Of a stretch of 64,000 bases of DNA, positions 35,496 through 44,068 are shown one piece after another. This DNA comes from Bacteroidales bacterium. GTDB lineage: Bacteria > Bacteroidota > Bacteroidia > Bacteroidales > VadinHA17. Numbering within the stretch: position 1 is the stretch's first letter; the number at the start of each line of letters is the position of its first letter. The notes beneath the pieces were generated by a model. It did not search any database, was not told the origin of the DNA, and saw only the letters and a program-made list of their open reading frames with translations. The DNA is taken from positions 1-64,000 of the forward strand of contig JALONT010000005.1 of assembly GCA_025454795.1 (NCBI GenBank), written 5' to 3'. A program made the translations under genes and the position numbers.

Positions 35496-35527
35496 TTTGG
35501 CGTTGACATGAACAAAGACTAAATTTG
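35496..35527 (+). promoter_or_regulatory. Bacteroidetes-type promoter for the histone-like gene
   Basis: TTTG at 35496-35499 and TAAATTTG at 35520-35527 are separated by 20 bp. This fits the -33 TTTG / -7 TANNTTTG pattern of Bacteroidetes primary sigma factor. The start codon of the histone-like gene follows 45 bp downstream. It is the best promoter match in the window. Confidence 0.6.
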
Positions 35528-35572
35528 ATAAATTGGAAAAAAAGTTTTGTGTAACCTTTAATCTTTAGTATT

Positions 35573-35755
35573 ATGAAAAAAGTAACAAAATCAGCCAAAG
35601 CAACAAAAACAAAAAAAGCAGCACCCGTTAAAAAAGTGAAAGTAACAAAAAAAGCTGCACCCGTTAAAAAAGTGAAAGCAACAAAGAAAGCTGCACCCGT
35701 TAAAAAAGTGAAAGCAACTAAACCAAAAGCAACGGCAAAGAAAGCAAAGAAGTAA
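35573..35755 (+). CDS. Histone H1-like Lys/Ala-rich DNA-binding protein
   Basis: This 60-residue peptide is made almost only of Lys, Ala, Val, Thr and Pro. The unit KKAAPVKKVKAT occurs three times in tandem, followed by KPKATAKKAKK. It resembles the tails of histone H1 and the small Hc1/Hc2-type proteins of bacteria, which bind DNA without sequence specificity. The DNA repeat behind it makes length variation between strains likely. A strong promoter precedes it and a hairpin terminator follows, so it is a single-gene unit. Confidence 0.75.
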   Translation: MKKVTKSAKATKTKKAAPVKKVKVTKKAAPVKKVKATKKAAPVKKVKATKPKATAKKAKK

Positions 35756-35805
35756 ATAAGCTTGCTAAGGTTCTTTCGTTAAGAAAAAGTATCTTTAAAA
35801 TAAGC

Positions 35806-35830
35806 AGCCCTCGGATCAGCTCCGGGGGCT
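35806..35830 (+). terminator. Rho-independent-type terminator after the histone-like gene
   Basis: AGCCCTCGGA and TCCGGGGGCT pair over 10 bp (one G-U) around a 5-nt loop. The T-run behind it is short (TCTATATT). It lies 51 bp after the stop codon. Confidence 0.6.
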
Positions 35831-35921
35831 TCTATATTAACATCTTATATTTCAGAGTAAAGCATGATGTTGGGCTGTGTTCAAATTGTGTGAAAACATT
35901 AAATAAATGAGGTAAGTTTGT

Positions 35922-36244
<323 letters not shown>

Positions 36245-36254
36245 TATCCTTCTT

Positions 36255-36372
36255 CAGATGCGCTAATCCCGAAAAACAAAGAATCTCTGATTCTTATGTT
36301 TTTCGAGGATCCTCGATAAATCTGCAAATTAATAATTTGCGATTTATCGGGACCGGGCTGCGCTACACCCCG
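36255..36372 (-). pseudogene. Vestigial 5' copy of tRNA-Pro, split by a palindrome
   Basis: Positions 36353-36372 equal nt 1-20 of tRNA-Pro, and 36255-36266 equal nt 21-32, both without a mismatch to the intact gene at 35964-35995. Between them lies an 86-bp palindromic insert. The copy stops in the anticodon stem, ten bases before the GIY-YIG start. It cannot form a tRNA. Confidence 0.85.
36267..36352. mobile_element. 86-bp cruciform palindromic element
   Basis: The element has inverted ends TCCCGA/TCGGGA. It contains two long hairpins: one around CGAAAAACAAAGAATC, one around CGATAAATCTGCAAATTA. These are joined by the perfect palindrome TCGAGGATCCTCGA. It sits exactly between nt 20 and 21 of the vestigial tRNA-Pro copy and encodes nothing. 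Its shape resembles a MITE or REP-type element. Elements with the same ends are at 5375-5398 and 58823-58838. Confidence 0.7.
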
Positions 36373-36525
36373 AAAAAGAGTCGCAAAAATATCAATAGTT
36401 TTTTAATTATCATAGAATAATCACGGCTAATTATTCATACTATATTATAATAATATGTATCAGCCAGATTTCTAAGCTGTAAATTATCAAAAGTGAAATT
36501 AATCCGGGATTAAAACATTGGAATA

Positions 36526-36759
36526 TTATCTGCACTCAAGGCAGCTAAGTACATCATTTTCTTTACTGCTGATAGTAAACTCCTTACCACATTTTTCACA
36601 TTTAATCCGTTTTTCGGATTCTGCCAACAGTCTGGTAACGATTGCTTCGTTAAACTCCCTGGCCTGTACATCCCGGGTAATGGAATATTTATCTCTGCGC
36701 ATATTGGCAGCAATAATGTCTTCCTCTTTAATAATTGGTATGTCTATTTCATTTCTCAT
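36526..36759 (-). CDS. Small zinc-ribbon protein
   Basis: This 77-residue protein ends in a zinc-ribbon-like pair of motifs, CEKCGKEF near residue 54 and CLECR at the C-terminus. The N-terminal half is polar and charged. I do not recognise the family beyond the ribbon. A TATCTTTG box lies only five bases before the start codon, so the transcript may be leaderless or the true start may lie downstream (for example Met20). Confidence 0.6.
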   Translation of the reverse strand: MRNEIDIPIIKEEDIIAANMRRDKYSITRDVQAREFNEAIVTRLLAESEKRIKCEKCGKEFTISSKENDVLSCLECR

Positions 36760-36763
36760 GGTG

Positions 36764-36771
36764 CAAAGATA
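36764..36771 (-). promoter_or_regulatory. Consensus -7 box abutting the zinc-ribbon gene
   Basis: The minus strand reads TATCTTTG, a full match to TANNTTTG. With the usual distance the transcript would start at or next to the ATG. No -33 element is clear. Confidence 0.4.
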
Positions 36772-36866
36772 CTAATAATTCAATGATCTTATTTTTACCC
36801 TCTCCAGTTACGTCGGATAAAAAACTGACCATTTATAACTCATCAGGTTAATTAACGGGAATAATT

Positions 36867-36939
36867 GGTTCAGAGTTCAGAGTTCGGAGTTAATATCCAT
36901 CACATTCTTTACCACTGCGCCCCTGTGCCATTACGCCAT
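36867..36939. repeat. Degenerate word repeats downstream of the YhcH-like gene
   Basis: Two kinds of word follow each other: GGTTCAGAGTTCAGAGTTCGG (7-nt unit) and then CACTGCGCCC / CTGTGCCAT / TACGCCAT (9-nt unit). The second kind shares its vocabulary with 40426-40475. Confidence 0.6.
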
Positions 36940-37569
36940 TTAGTCTGCCTTGACCTTAACAACGATTTTCCTCACTTGTGAATTCTCACCATCCTTAAGT
37001 CCAGGTCGATGAGCATCATCAGGGAAAAATATAAAAAAACTGTCAGGAGTTGCCTTGAAACTAATTATCCGGCTTACTGTTATGAACATAATATCTTTTA
37101 CAGGATCATAGGGTTCAAGAACCTCTTTCTGCAAAGAAACCGGTGCGATACCAATAAGTTCCTTTCCTGCAGCAACATACTGTATATCAATATATTTCTG
37201 ATGTGCTTCATATCTTGCATCCTCTTCATTCTTAGTCATATATTCACTTATTGACGCATAAACGTCATTTCCATCAATTTCATAACGCTTCACTTCCATT
37301 TTTGCAAGATCATTCTCTTCCAGGAATGTAAAAGCTTTGTCCCATCTCTCCTTATTGTTATAATAAGAAACAGCAAATTGCCTGCGGTTTATTGTAGCAT
37401 CAGGCTTTATATTCCAGCCGTTCAGCCATTCTCCTTTTTCAAACCATTTATTAATCTGTTTATCACTCCACGTAGTGGGATCAGTAGAACTTTTGCAGCC
37501 GAACAAACCTGCTAAACATGTAATTAACATAATTTTAAGGAATAAGTTTTTCATATAGTTGTTTTTCAT
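36940..37569 (-). CDS. YhcH/YjgK/YiaL-family lipoprotein
   Basis: This 209-residue protein has a lipoprotein leader (lipobox GLFGC near residue 25). The cupin-like domain shows HQKYIDIQYVAAGKE and FFIFFPDDAHRPGL, with the His residues of the YhcH/YjgK/YiaL family. Characterised relatives (EbgC, NanQ) act on sugar anomers, mainly in the cytosol. A lipid-anchored member with a 90-residue N-terminal extension is less usual. A second ATG at 37554 could also be the start. Confidence 0.78.
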   Translation of the reverse strand: MKNNYMKNLFLKIMLITCLAGLFGCKSSTDPTTWSDKQINKWFEKGEWLNGWNIKPDATINRRQFAVSYYNNKERWDKAFTFLEENDLAKMEVKRYEIDGNDVYASISEYMTKNEEDARYEAHQKYIDIQYVAAGKELIGIAPVSLQKEVLEPYDPVKDIMFITVSRIISFKATPDSFFIFFPDDAHRPGLKDGENSQVRKIVVKVKAD

Positions 37570-37694
37570 AAAAATCGGTGACTTAAATAAATTCCTTCTT
37601 AAGGTTCAATCTGGTGGAAAGGTATATAAAAGTAGTTAAAATGATAATATAGATCACATAAAGGTATCCATTGGATTGATCAACTGAGAACATT

Positions 37695-37783
37695 ACGGGT
37701 TAAAACCCTGTTTAATAGATCATTACACTAACCAAGGACTTAAGCCCGGGATTAGTAGCATCAACTATTATGGACTTTAGTCC
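37695..37783. repeat. Array of three short palindromes
   Basis: ACGGGTTAAAACCCTGT (37695-37711), GGACTTAAGCCCGGG (37736-37750) and GGACTTTAGTCC (37772-37783) follow one another in the 231-bp spacer before the YhcH-like gene. They look like related dispersed stem sequences rather than one terminator. Confidence 0.55.
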
Positions 37784-37800
37784 GGAACTTCACGGATCTT

Positions 37801-38610
37801 TCAGTCCATAAAAGAACTTATTTTCTCATAACAGTTACTCCAAAACTCATCTGCTACAGATGTATCTGTATCCGGTAAGCCGGAGGTTTTTTTCCTGATG
37901 TTGTAAACGGCACCATCAGTAAAATTGGTACCTCTCATAATCTCAGCAATCGCAGCTGCAACATTTGAAGGATTTCTCATAAAAGGTGCAGCAATCCTGT
38001 AAAGCAGGCGAAACAAAGGGTTTTGCATACGGTAGATTCCGGAGCTGAATACTCCAGGATCAAAACTGAAGCAATTTAATTTACGGTCAGGATACCTGGC
38101 GGAAAGCTCTTTACACATCGATGCAAGGTAATACTTTGAATCTGAATATGCTTTTAAAGGTTTGTAATCCTGAGTACCAGGGAGTAAGCTCCTCTCCTCT
38201 TTTACTAATTTATATACCGGGGATGTAATTGCGCAGATATTCAATGATTTGTCAATAGTCTGTTCCCGGAGAATAATTTCATTTATAAGTAAATGTGCAA
38301 GAAAGTTCACCTGGAACGTGTACTCCAATCCATCTTTTGTAACTGTAAGAACTGGAGGGCTCAGTATTCCGGCATTATTGACCACACAATCGAACTTGTG
38401 TTTCATGCAGATATCCTTTACAGATAAGGCAGTCTGACTAAGATCGCTGAAATCCATTCTGCAGAAGCTGAATTTTCCCTTATACCCGGGCATATCTATT
38501 GAATTTCTGCCGGTAGTAACGACATTGTATCCCTCTTTGAGGAATATTTTTACAAGCTCAAATCCAAGACCGGATGTACCGCCGGTAATCAGTATTTTTC
38601 CAGCTTCCAC
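37801..38610 (-). CDS. SDR-family oxidoreductase
   Basis: This short-chain dehydrogenase has TGGTSGLG (cofactor), VVNNAGIL, an active-site Ser in ITSPVYK and YSDSKYYLAS (YxxxK). The sequence resembles retinol-dehydrogenase/protochlorophyllide-reductase-like SDRs. I placed the start at the GTG at 38610 because the fold begins there. A longer frame from 38736 adds 42 basic, hydrophobic residues and would overlap the amidohydrolase gene by 62 bp. The substrate is unknown. Confidence 0.75.
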   Translation of the reverse strand: MEAGKILITGGTSGLGFELVKIFLKEGYNVVTTGRNSIDMPGYKGKFSFCRMDFSDLSQTALSVKDICMKHKFDCVVNNAGILSPPVLTVTKDGLEYTFQVNFLAHLLINEIILREQTIDKSLNICAITSPVYKLVKEERSLLPGTQDYKPLKAYSDSKYYLASMCKELSARYPDRKLNCFSFDPGVFSSGIYRMQNPLFRLLYRIAAPFMRNPSNVAAAIAEIMRGTNFTDGAVYNIRKKTSGLPDTDTSVADEFWSNCYEKISSFMD

Positions 38611-38674
38611 AGCGCGTTTGGATATTCTGAAAAAAGTAAATAAAAATATGATTCTTAATTCAAAGGTAACAGGC

Positions 38675-40012
38675 TTAGCCAAATAAAAACCTCTCCGGAT
38701 TGATTTCACACATAAATCTTTTCTGGCGGTCATCAATATAATTTGTTTGAATGAAATTATTCAGGTACTCATTATATGACTTTGACCAGATAAGATTGAT
38801 AAGGAAATCTGAGCCGAAAAGTATATTTGTTTCCGTCTCCGGATTCATCATATCACTTACTTTAGTATAGTCTATTTCCTGCGGAGTCTGACAGGAGCAA
38901 TCAGTGTAAATATTTTTATCTGCAGAAATGTCCGACAATATTGTTTTCTTCCAGTCGTTCTTTCCGTCATTCTGCTTACCCAGGTGGGCAAAGTTTATTT
39001 TAAGACTTCTATATTCCGGTTTTGACAGGACTTTCTGCCATCCCTTTGAAGGATCTGTAAATTCTTTTGCATCGGGTGACGTTACATATCCTCCGTCGCT
39101 GCAATGAACAATGAGCGGAAGTTTTCGTCTGATGCATTCGCTGTAGAGGAACCTGACCTTATCCAGTTCACTACGATTGTCTTCAGGCCAGGGATCAAAT
39201 CCCATCGGAGGGTAGAGCTTAATACCTGCAAACATGTATGAATAATAATCCGCATTTACCTTCTCCTTTCTTCTGAATAACATATCCTCAAGGTCGGCTT
39301 TTATATTACCAAGTTTGTCAAAGAGCTTTTTGTGCCTTTCTTCTCCTCCTCCATCACTCTCATAACCGCAGAAATATTTATCAAACAACTCTGCAATCTC
39401 CTGCAGATCATAATTCTGTGTATTTATTCCCAGGAATGGATAAATCTCAAAGAGCTTCTTCTCTTTAGTCGTACCTGAAGCAATCAGCTTTAACCTTCCC
39501 TGTTTGTCGGGATGAGGGATAAGTTCGTAATTATAATAGAACCATAATGCATTTATAATATCAACGACTTGATTAACAATTGGTTTAGCGGGTGGAAGAT
39601 TGTAAAAACAATCCTGATTGTTCAGGTTTTTATAACCGAAATCCATCAGGAGCGGACAAAGTACGATTTTATTGTACTTCGATTCGATGTTGTTTCCGAA
39701 GTACTTCTTCTCCTTCAGAAGGAAATACTCGATATACAAAAAATGATATTCGATAGCACCCTCCATTACAGAGATAAGGTTCCTGAAATTCCTCGATTCA
39801 TTACCCAGGTACTCTCTGATGTTCTTCACAGTCTGGCCGGGAAACAGGCCAACCAACCGGAGAGGCAGGAACTGAAGAAGGAATGGGAATTTTTTGAGAA
39901 CATTTCTGACAGTTTTCTTTGTGATCAGGTCATCGCGAAGAAGGAATGCCAGAAGGTTCGGATGACTCAGATCAAATAAATGGTAATGAATATCATAGAA
40001 CTTCCTCTCCAT
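38675..40012 (-). CDS. Amidohydrolase-superfamily protein
   Basis: This 445-residue TIM-barrel hydrolase has an N-terminal HYH-type metal motif (YDIHYHLFDL). His segments in LIVHCSDGGYV and NFAHLGKQND follow, and the terminal Asp is in ILFGSDFLIN, the amidohydrolase-2 order. The middle 150 residues (about 150-290) are unusually long and polar for the family. It overlaps the small membrane protein upstream by 20 bp. No specific substrate can be named. Confidence 0.75.
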   Translation of the reverse strand: MERKFYDIHYHLFDLSHPNLLAFLLRDDLITKKTVRNVLKKFPFLLQFLPLRLVGLFPGQTVKNIREYLGNESRNFRNLISVMEGAIEYHFLYIEYFLLKEKKYFGNNIESKYNKIVLCPLLMDFGYKNLNNQDCFYNLPPAKPIVNQVVDIINALWFYYNYELIPHPDKQGRLKLIASGTTKEKKLFEIYPFLGINTQNYDLQEIAELFDKYFCGYESDGGGEERHKKLFDKLGNIKADLEDMLFRRKEKVNADYYSYMFAGIKLYPPMGFDPWPEDNRSELDKVRFLYSECIRRKLPLIVHCSDGGYVTSPDAKEFTDPSKGWQKVLSKPEYRSLKINFAHLGKQNDGKNDWKKTILSDISADKNIYTDCSCQTPQEIDYTKVSDMMNPETETNILFGSDFLINLIWSKSYNEYLNNFIQTNYIDDRQKRFMCEINPERFLFG

Positions 40013-40259
40013 TCTGTTCAGGAATTAATTGTTTATCCCAGGTCATAAAGTCACCATTTGAATTAGTCAGAAGGTTCTTGGTCAGGTAAGAAATACCTGC
40101 TCCGACAGCAGCAATGACAACAGGTTTAAGGGTTATCCAGTTAAATTCAAAACCGTTTGCAATAAGCTGGTATATACCGGTTATCAGAGTACAGATAACG
40201 GATACTATCAATCCCTTAAAAAAATCTCTCGAGTTTAAGCGAAGGAAATTTGATCTCAT
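39993..40259 (-). CDS. Small holin-like membrane protein
   Basis: This 88-residue protein has two hydrophobic segments (about 13-33 and 46-63) and a polar tail (LLTNSNGDF). It resembles small holin-like or phage-tail-associated membrane proteins found scattered in Bacteroidetes genomes. No other phage gene is near. It overlaps the amidohydrolase gene and is probably cotranscribed with it. Confidence 0.55.
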   Translation of the reverse strand: MRSNFLRLNSRDFFKGLIVSVICTLITGIYQLIANGFEFNWITLKPVVIAAVGAGISYLTKNLLTNSNGDFMTWDKQLIPEQNGEEVL

Positions 40260-40378
40260 TTGGATAAGTATTTTCAGACTGACTTGTAAACCGTACCAAT
40301 TTACATTATAAAGTGATAAAAATCAACACATGCAAATAAGTTTGAATTTATAACTATGTGAAGAAACCCACCTCACCC

Positions 40379-40475
40379 CCCCGCCGAAGCGGGGCAGGCT
40401 CTCCCGGTAGGGGATCACTATATTATTGTGCCATTGTGCCATTGCGCCGTTGTGCCTCTGTGCCGCTGTGCCATT
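40379..40475. repeat. GC palindrome plus degenerate GTGCCATT words
   Basis: CCCCGC-CGAA-GCGGGG (40379-40394) is a perfect stem-loop. From 40426 to 40475 five or six words of the form TTGTGCCA / TTGCGCCG / TTGTGCCT follow. They lie just past the end of cdaA and could serve as its transcription end. Confidence 0.6.
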
Positions 40476-40479
40476 CCTC

Positions 40480-41256
40480 TTACCACACTTTCTCCATCAG
40501 AAGGATATTCCTCAGCTCATTGGGGTTCACTTTCTCACGAACCTTACCCCCGTCGACAACTGAAATACGTCCCGTTTCTTCCGAAACGACAACGACAAGA
40601 GCATCGGTATGTTCCGACATTCCGATTGCTGCCCTGTGGCGCATGCCTAAATATGCCGGCAGGGCAAACTGATCTGTAACAGGCAACGGGCATCGGGCTG
40701 CAAGTATCAGTCCATCTTCAATAAGCACTGCTCCGTCGTGCAGGGGTGTATTTTTGAAGAAAATAGTTTCAAGAAGGTCGGCGCTGATCTGAGCCTTAAG
40801 CACTTCCCCTCTTTCTGTGAAAAGATCAAGCCTGCTTTGCCGGCCGATAACAATCAGAGCTCCGATTTTTTTTGAAGCCATCGATTCAACAGCTTTCACA
40901 ATTTCTTCTGCGATTTCAAGACTTTCCGGCTCATCCTTGCCCGACCTGAACAGTTTTTTTAATGAGAACTGTCCGTTCTTTATATACCTGTTTCCAAAAA
41001 CAAGAAGGAAACGTCTCACCTCCTGCTGAAAAACGATAATGAGAGCTATCACTCCCACTCCTATTACCTGTCCGAGGAGAGAGCTGACCAGCTGCATATT
41101 AAGAGCCTTAACTATCAGCCAGAACAGATATATAAAAAACACAGCAATAAAAATGCTGAAAGCTGCAGTACCCTTTATAATTCTGTATAGCTGAAACAGA
41201 ATTAATGCAACCAGAACAATATCAATAATATCAAGTGCTGTGACAGGAACTATCAT
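40480..41256 (-). CDS. cdaA: Diadenylate cyclase CdaA
   Basis: This 258-residue enzyme makes cyclic di-AMP. Three membrane helices occupy residues 5-75. The DAC domain follows, with the catalytic DGAVLI near residue 172 and RHRAAIGMSE near residue 205. It overlaps the end of folP by 4 bp, so the two are translationally coupled. The folP-cdaA pair recurs in Bacteroidetes and links the nucleotide second messenger to a housekeeping operon. Confidence 0.92.
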   Translation of the reverse strand: MIVPVTALDIIDIVLVALILFQLYRIIKGTAAFSIFIAVFFIYLFWLIVKALNMQLVSSLLGQVIGVGVIALIIVFQQEVRRFLLVFGNRYIKNGQFSLKKLFRSGKDEPESLEIAEEIVKAVESMASKKIGALIVIGRQSRLDLFTERGEVLKAQISADLLETIFFKNTPLHDGAVLIEDGLILAARCPLPVTDQFALPAYLGMRHRAAIGMSEHTDALVVVVSEETGRISVVDGGKVREKVNPNELRNILLMEKVW

Positions 41257-42107
41257 ATTCCGGAATTTTTTAATTTTTCAATCAGCCGTACTGTCTGAAC
41301 CGCCTCCTTAACATCATGAACGCGGATGATATCAGCACCTCCGTACAGGGCAAAAGCATTCAGCACTGTTGTCCCGTTTAAAGCTTCTTCAGGAGTTATG
41401 CCAAGTGTTTTCCATATCATCGACTTCCTTGACACACCTGCCAGAACCGGTAATCCTGCGACAGCAAAATCGCTTAAACGGCGCAACAGCTCAAAATTAT
41501 GTTCTGCTGTCTTTCCGAATCCGAATCCCGGATCAATGATTATATCTTTCACTCCTCCAGATTGTAATCTGACTATCCTGGGGCTGAACCATTTGAGAAT
41601 ATCTGCAACAACATCCTCATATACAGGATTTTTTTGCATAGTCCCGGGATTGCCCTGCATATGCATCATTATGTAGGGTACATTAAGTTTACATACAACA
41701 TTGAACATCATCTCATCGGCCTCTCCCGCTGAAATATCATTGATGATATGTGCTCCGCATCCGGTGACAGCTTCATCAGCTATCCCGGATCTGAATGTGT
41801 CTATAGAAATTACAGCTCCGGGGAATTCCCTGCTGATGAGACTTATTGCATTCAGTACCCTCTTTTTCTCTTCTTCATGCGAAATGTCTGAAGCATTTGG
41901 CCGCGATGAGTAACCCCCGACATCCAGAATATCAGCGCCATCCTCAATCATATTTGCAGCAGCAGTAATTATCTCCTTATCTGAGTTCACCCTGCTGCCC
42001 TTATAAAATGAATCAGGGGTGACGTTAATTATTCCCATCACTTTTGGTACAGAGAGATCGAGTAGCTTCCCTGCCACATTTATATATCCTGGTTTATCCG
42101 GCAACAT
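41253..42107 (-). CDS. folP: Dihydropteroate synthase
   Basis: This 284-residue TIM-barrel enzyme joins p-aminobenzoate to dihydropterin pyrophosphate in folate synthesis. The sequence shows MGIINVTPDSF near residue 24, DVGGYSSRP near residue 60, IIDPGFGFGK near residue 190 and GVSRKSMIW near residue 225, all canonical. It overlaps cdaA by 4 bp and is divergent from tmk. Confidence 0.94.
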   Translation of the reverse strand: MLPDKPGYINVAGKLLDLSVPKVMGIINVTPDSFYKGSRVNSDKEIITAAANMIEDGADILDVGGYSSRPNASDISHEEEKKRVLNAISLISREFPGAVISIDTFRSGIADEAVTGCGAHIINDISAGEADEMMFNVVCKLNVPYIMMHMQGNPGTMQKNPVYEDVVADILKWFSPRIVRLQSGGVKDIIIDPGFGFGKTAEHNFELLRRLSDFAVAGLPVLAGVSRKSMIWKTLGITPEEALNGTTVLNAFALYGGADIIRVHDVKEAVQTVRLIEKLKNSGI

Positions 42108-42217
42108 TTTACTTATAATTTCCGAAAATAATGAAATTATAGCAAACCGCCAAGGAGATTACATGTACTGACCACCTAATAAATCCCTATTCATTTTCAT
42201 CTTTGCCCTGCGGTTAT

Positions 42218-42225
42218 TACATTTG
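42218..42225 (+). promoter_or_regulatory. Candidate -7 box for tmk
   Basis: TACATTTG fits TANNTTTG, 23 bp before the tmk start. A TTTTC at 42194-42198 lies at the right distance for a weak -33 element. The folP gene starts divergently 140 bp away. Confidence 0.45.
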
Positions 42226-42247
42226 TACTTCAAGTTATAGGTAAACA

Positions 42248-42934
42248 ATGAAGCTTTTTGTTGTTGAAGGTTTAGATGGGGCAGGGAAATCTACTCAGAT
42301 CAGATTATTAAAAGAGTATTTTTCAGGTAAGGGCTATATCTGTGAATATCTTCATTTTCCAAGGACCGAATCACCATATTTCGGCGAACTGATAGCAAGA
42401 TTCCTGAGGGGGGAATTCGGAGCCCTGAATGAAGTCGACCCATGGCTGGTTGCCATGCTTTATGCCGGCGACAGAAATGATGCTGCAGGTATGATTGAAG
42501 GTTGGTTAAAAAATGGAAGCATAGTGCTTCTGGACAGGTACACTTATTCTAATATCTCATACCAGTGTGCAAAGCTGACTGATCCGCAGCAACAGGATAA
42601 ACTCATGAACTGGATTCTGGATCTTGAATTTAACCATTTCGGTATTCCCCGTCCCGGCCTCAATATTTTCCTTGATGTTCCGTTTTCATTTACAGAAAAG
42701 AAATTATCCTCATCAAGAACCGGTGATGACAGAATTTATCTTAACGGCACAAAAGATATCCATGAAGGTTCTCTTATATTTCAAAAGAACGTGAGGGAAA
42801 TGTATCTCAGAATAGCACGCTCGGATAACCATCTTTCCGTTGTTGACTGCAGCGATAAGAATGGAAGCATGCTCCCTCCCGAAAAGATATTTGAACTCAT
42901 TATCCGGATAATTAAAGAAAGAAAACTAATATAA
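42248..42934 (+). CDS. tmk: Thymidylate kinase
   Basis: This 228-residue enzyme phosphorylates dTMP. It has the P-loop EGLDGAGKST at residues 6-15, and LLDRYTYSNISYQ (the DR(Y/H) motif) near residue 98. A lid segment SSSRTGDDRIYL follows near 158. It is longer than E. coli Tmk by about 15 residues. It is followed 1 bp later by the DoxX-like gene. Confidence 0.88.
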   Translation: MKLFVVEGLDGAGKSTQIRLLKEYFSGKGYICEYLHFPRTESPYFGELIARFLRGEFGALNEVDPWLVAMLYAGDRNDAAGMIEGWLKNGSIVLLDRYTYSNISYQCAKLTDPQQQDKLMNWILDLEFNHFGIPRPGLNIFLDVPFSFTEKKLSSSRTGDDRIYLNGTKDIHEGSLIFQKNVREMYLRIARSDNHLSVVDCSDKNGSMLPPEKIFELIIRIIKERKLI

Positions 42935-42935
42935 G

Positions 42936-44042
42936 ATGAAGGTTATAAGACTCATAAGCAGAATTCTCGTCGGTACGCTATTCATATTCTCCGGAACTGT
43001 TAAAGCTATCGATCCTTTGGGAACAGTATACAAACTGCAGGATTATTTCCAGGCTTTCAATATCGGTTTCCTGAAAGATATCAGTCTGCCCATTGCAATT
43101 CTGTTATGTACAGCTGAATTTATTGCAGGTTTTTCCGTTCTGCTCAATTGCAGACAAAAAGCGGGCATATGGGTTGTAATATTAATGATTCTGATATTTA
43201 CGCCGCTGACTTTTATCCTTGCACTTACAAACCCGGTCTCTGACTGCGGATGTTTCGGCGATGCGATACATCTGACTAACTGGCAGACTTTCGTGAAAAA
43301 CATCATTATTCTTATACCTGCCGTTTATCTCTTTGTAACCAGAAAAGAGATAGTTCCTCACAGCGGCATCACCAGAGAATGGTCTGTCATTACAATCGTG
43401 ATTTTCTTCTTTTTTGCTTTTATCTTTTATAATTTAAGATACCTTCCTTTAATTGACTTTCTTCCGTACAAAACAGGTACACATATACCAGATAAGATGG
43501 TTATTCCCGAAGGCAAGCCTGCTGACAGATATGAGACAACATTTATTTATGAAAAGGAGGGACTGAAAAAAGAGTTCACCCTGAGTAACTACCCTGGTAA
43601 TGATACTACCTGGAAGTTTGTCGAACAAAGGTCAGTCCTGGTATCTAAAGGATATCAACCGCCTATCCATGACTTCATTATAACATCTGGCTCCAATGAA
43701 GATATTACTCAGCAAATCCTTACTGCAAAGGGTTATACCATGCTTATGATATCAAAAAAACTCAGAGAAGCTGATCCTGAAATGCTTAGAGAAGGGTTTG
43801 AACTTGGATATTACTTCATGGGCAACGTTGGAGAATTTTATGTCCTGACAGCCTCAGGTTCAGATGAAGTCGGGAGATATAACAACGGGATCAAATACTG
43901 CTTCACTGATGAGACAACACTTAAGACAATGATCAGGTCAAATCCCGGTTATATTCTGCTGAAAGAAGGAACGATTACAGGAAAATGGTCATGGGCTAAC
44001 ATACCTGAAAAAGAGCTGATAAGCGAAAAAATAAGTAAATAG
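42936..44042 (+). CDS. DoxX-like membrane protein (BT_3928 family)
   Basis: This 368-residue protein has four or five membrane helices. It opens with RILVGTLFIFSGTVKAIDPLG, the DoxX/MauE-type start, and PVSDCGCFGDAI near residue 100 contains a paired Cys motif. The C-terminal half (about 190-368) is a soluble domain of unknown fold. MauE/DoxX proteins of this kind are thought to serve disulfide or quinone redox. The order tmk-DoxX-tpiA is a Bacteroidetes neighbourhood. Confidence 0.78.
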   Translation: MKVIRLISRILVGTLFIFSGTVKAIDPLGTVYKLQDYFQAFNIGFLKDISLPIAILLCTAEFIAGFSVLLNCRQKAGIWVVILMILIFTPLTFILALTNPVSDCGCFGDAIHLTNWQTFVKNIIILIPAVYLFVTRKEIVPHSGITREWSVITIVIFFFFAFIFYNLRYLPLIDFLPYKTGTHIPDKMVIPEGKPADRYETTFIYEKEGLKKEFTLSNYPGNDTTWKFVEQRSVLVSKGYQPPIHDFIITSGSNEDITQQILTAKGYTMLMISKKLREADPEMLREGFELGYYFMGNVGEFYVLTASGSDEVGRYNNGIKYCFTDETTLKTMIRSNPGYILLKEGTITGKWSWANIPEKELISEKISK

Positions 44043-44068
44043 TATATAAATCTAAACACAATTAATTT

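Noticed and set aside
39993-40259. Part of a prophage (holin-like protein)
   Set aside because: No other phage gene is near; the gene overlaps an amidohydrolase gene and looks like an isolated small membrane protein.
40379-40475. CRISPR-like or attachment-site repeat
   Set aside because: The words are degenerate and contiguous; no spacer structure or integrase gene is present.
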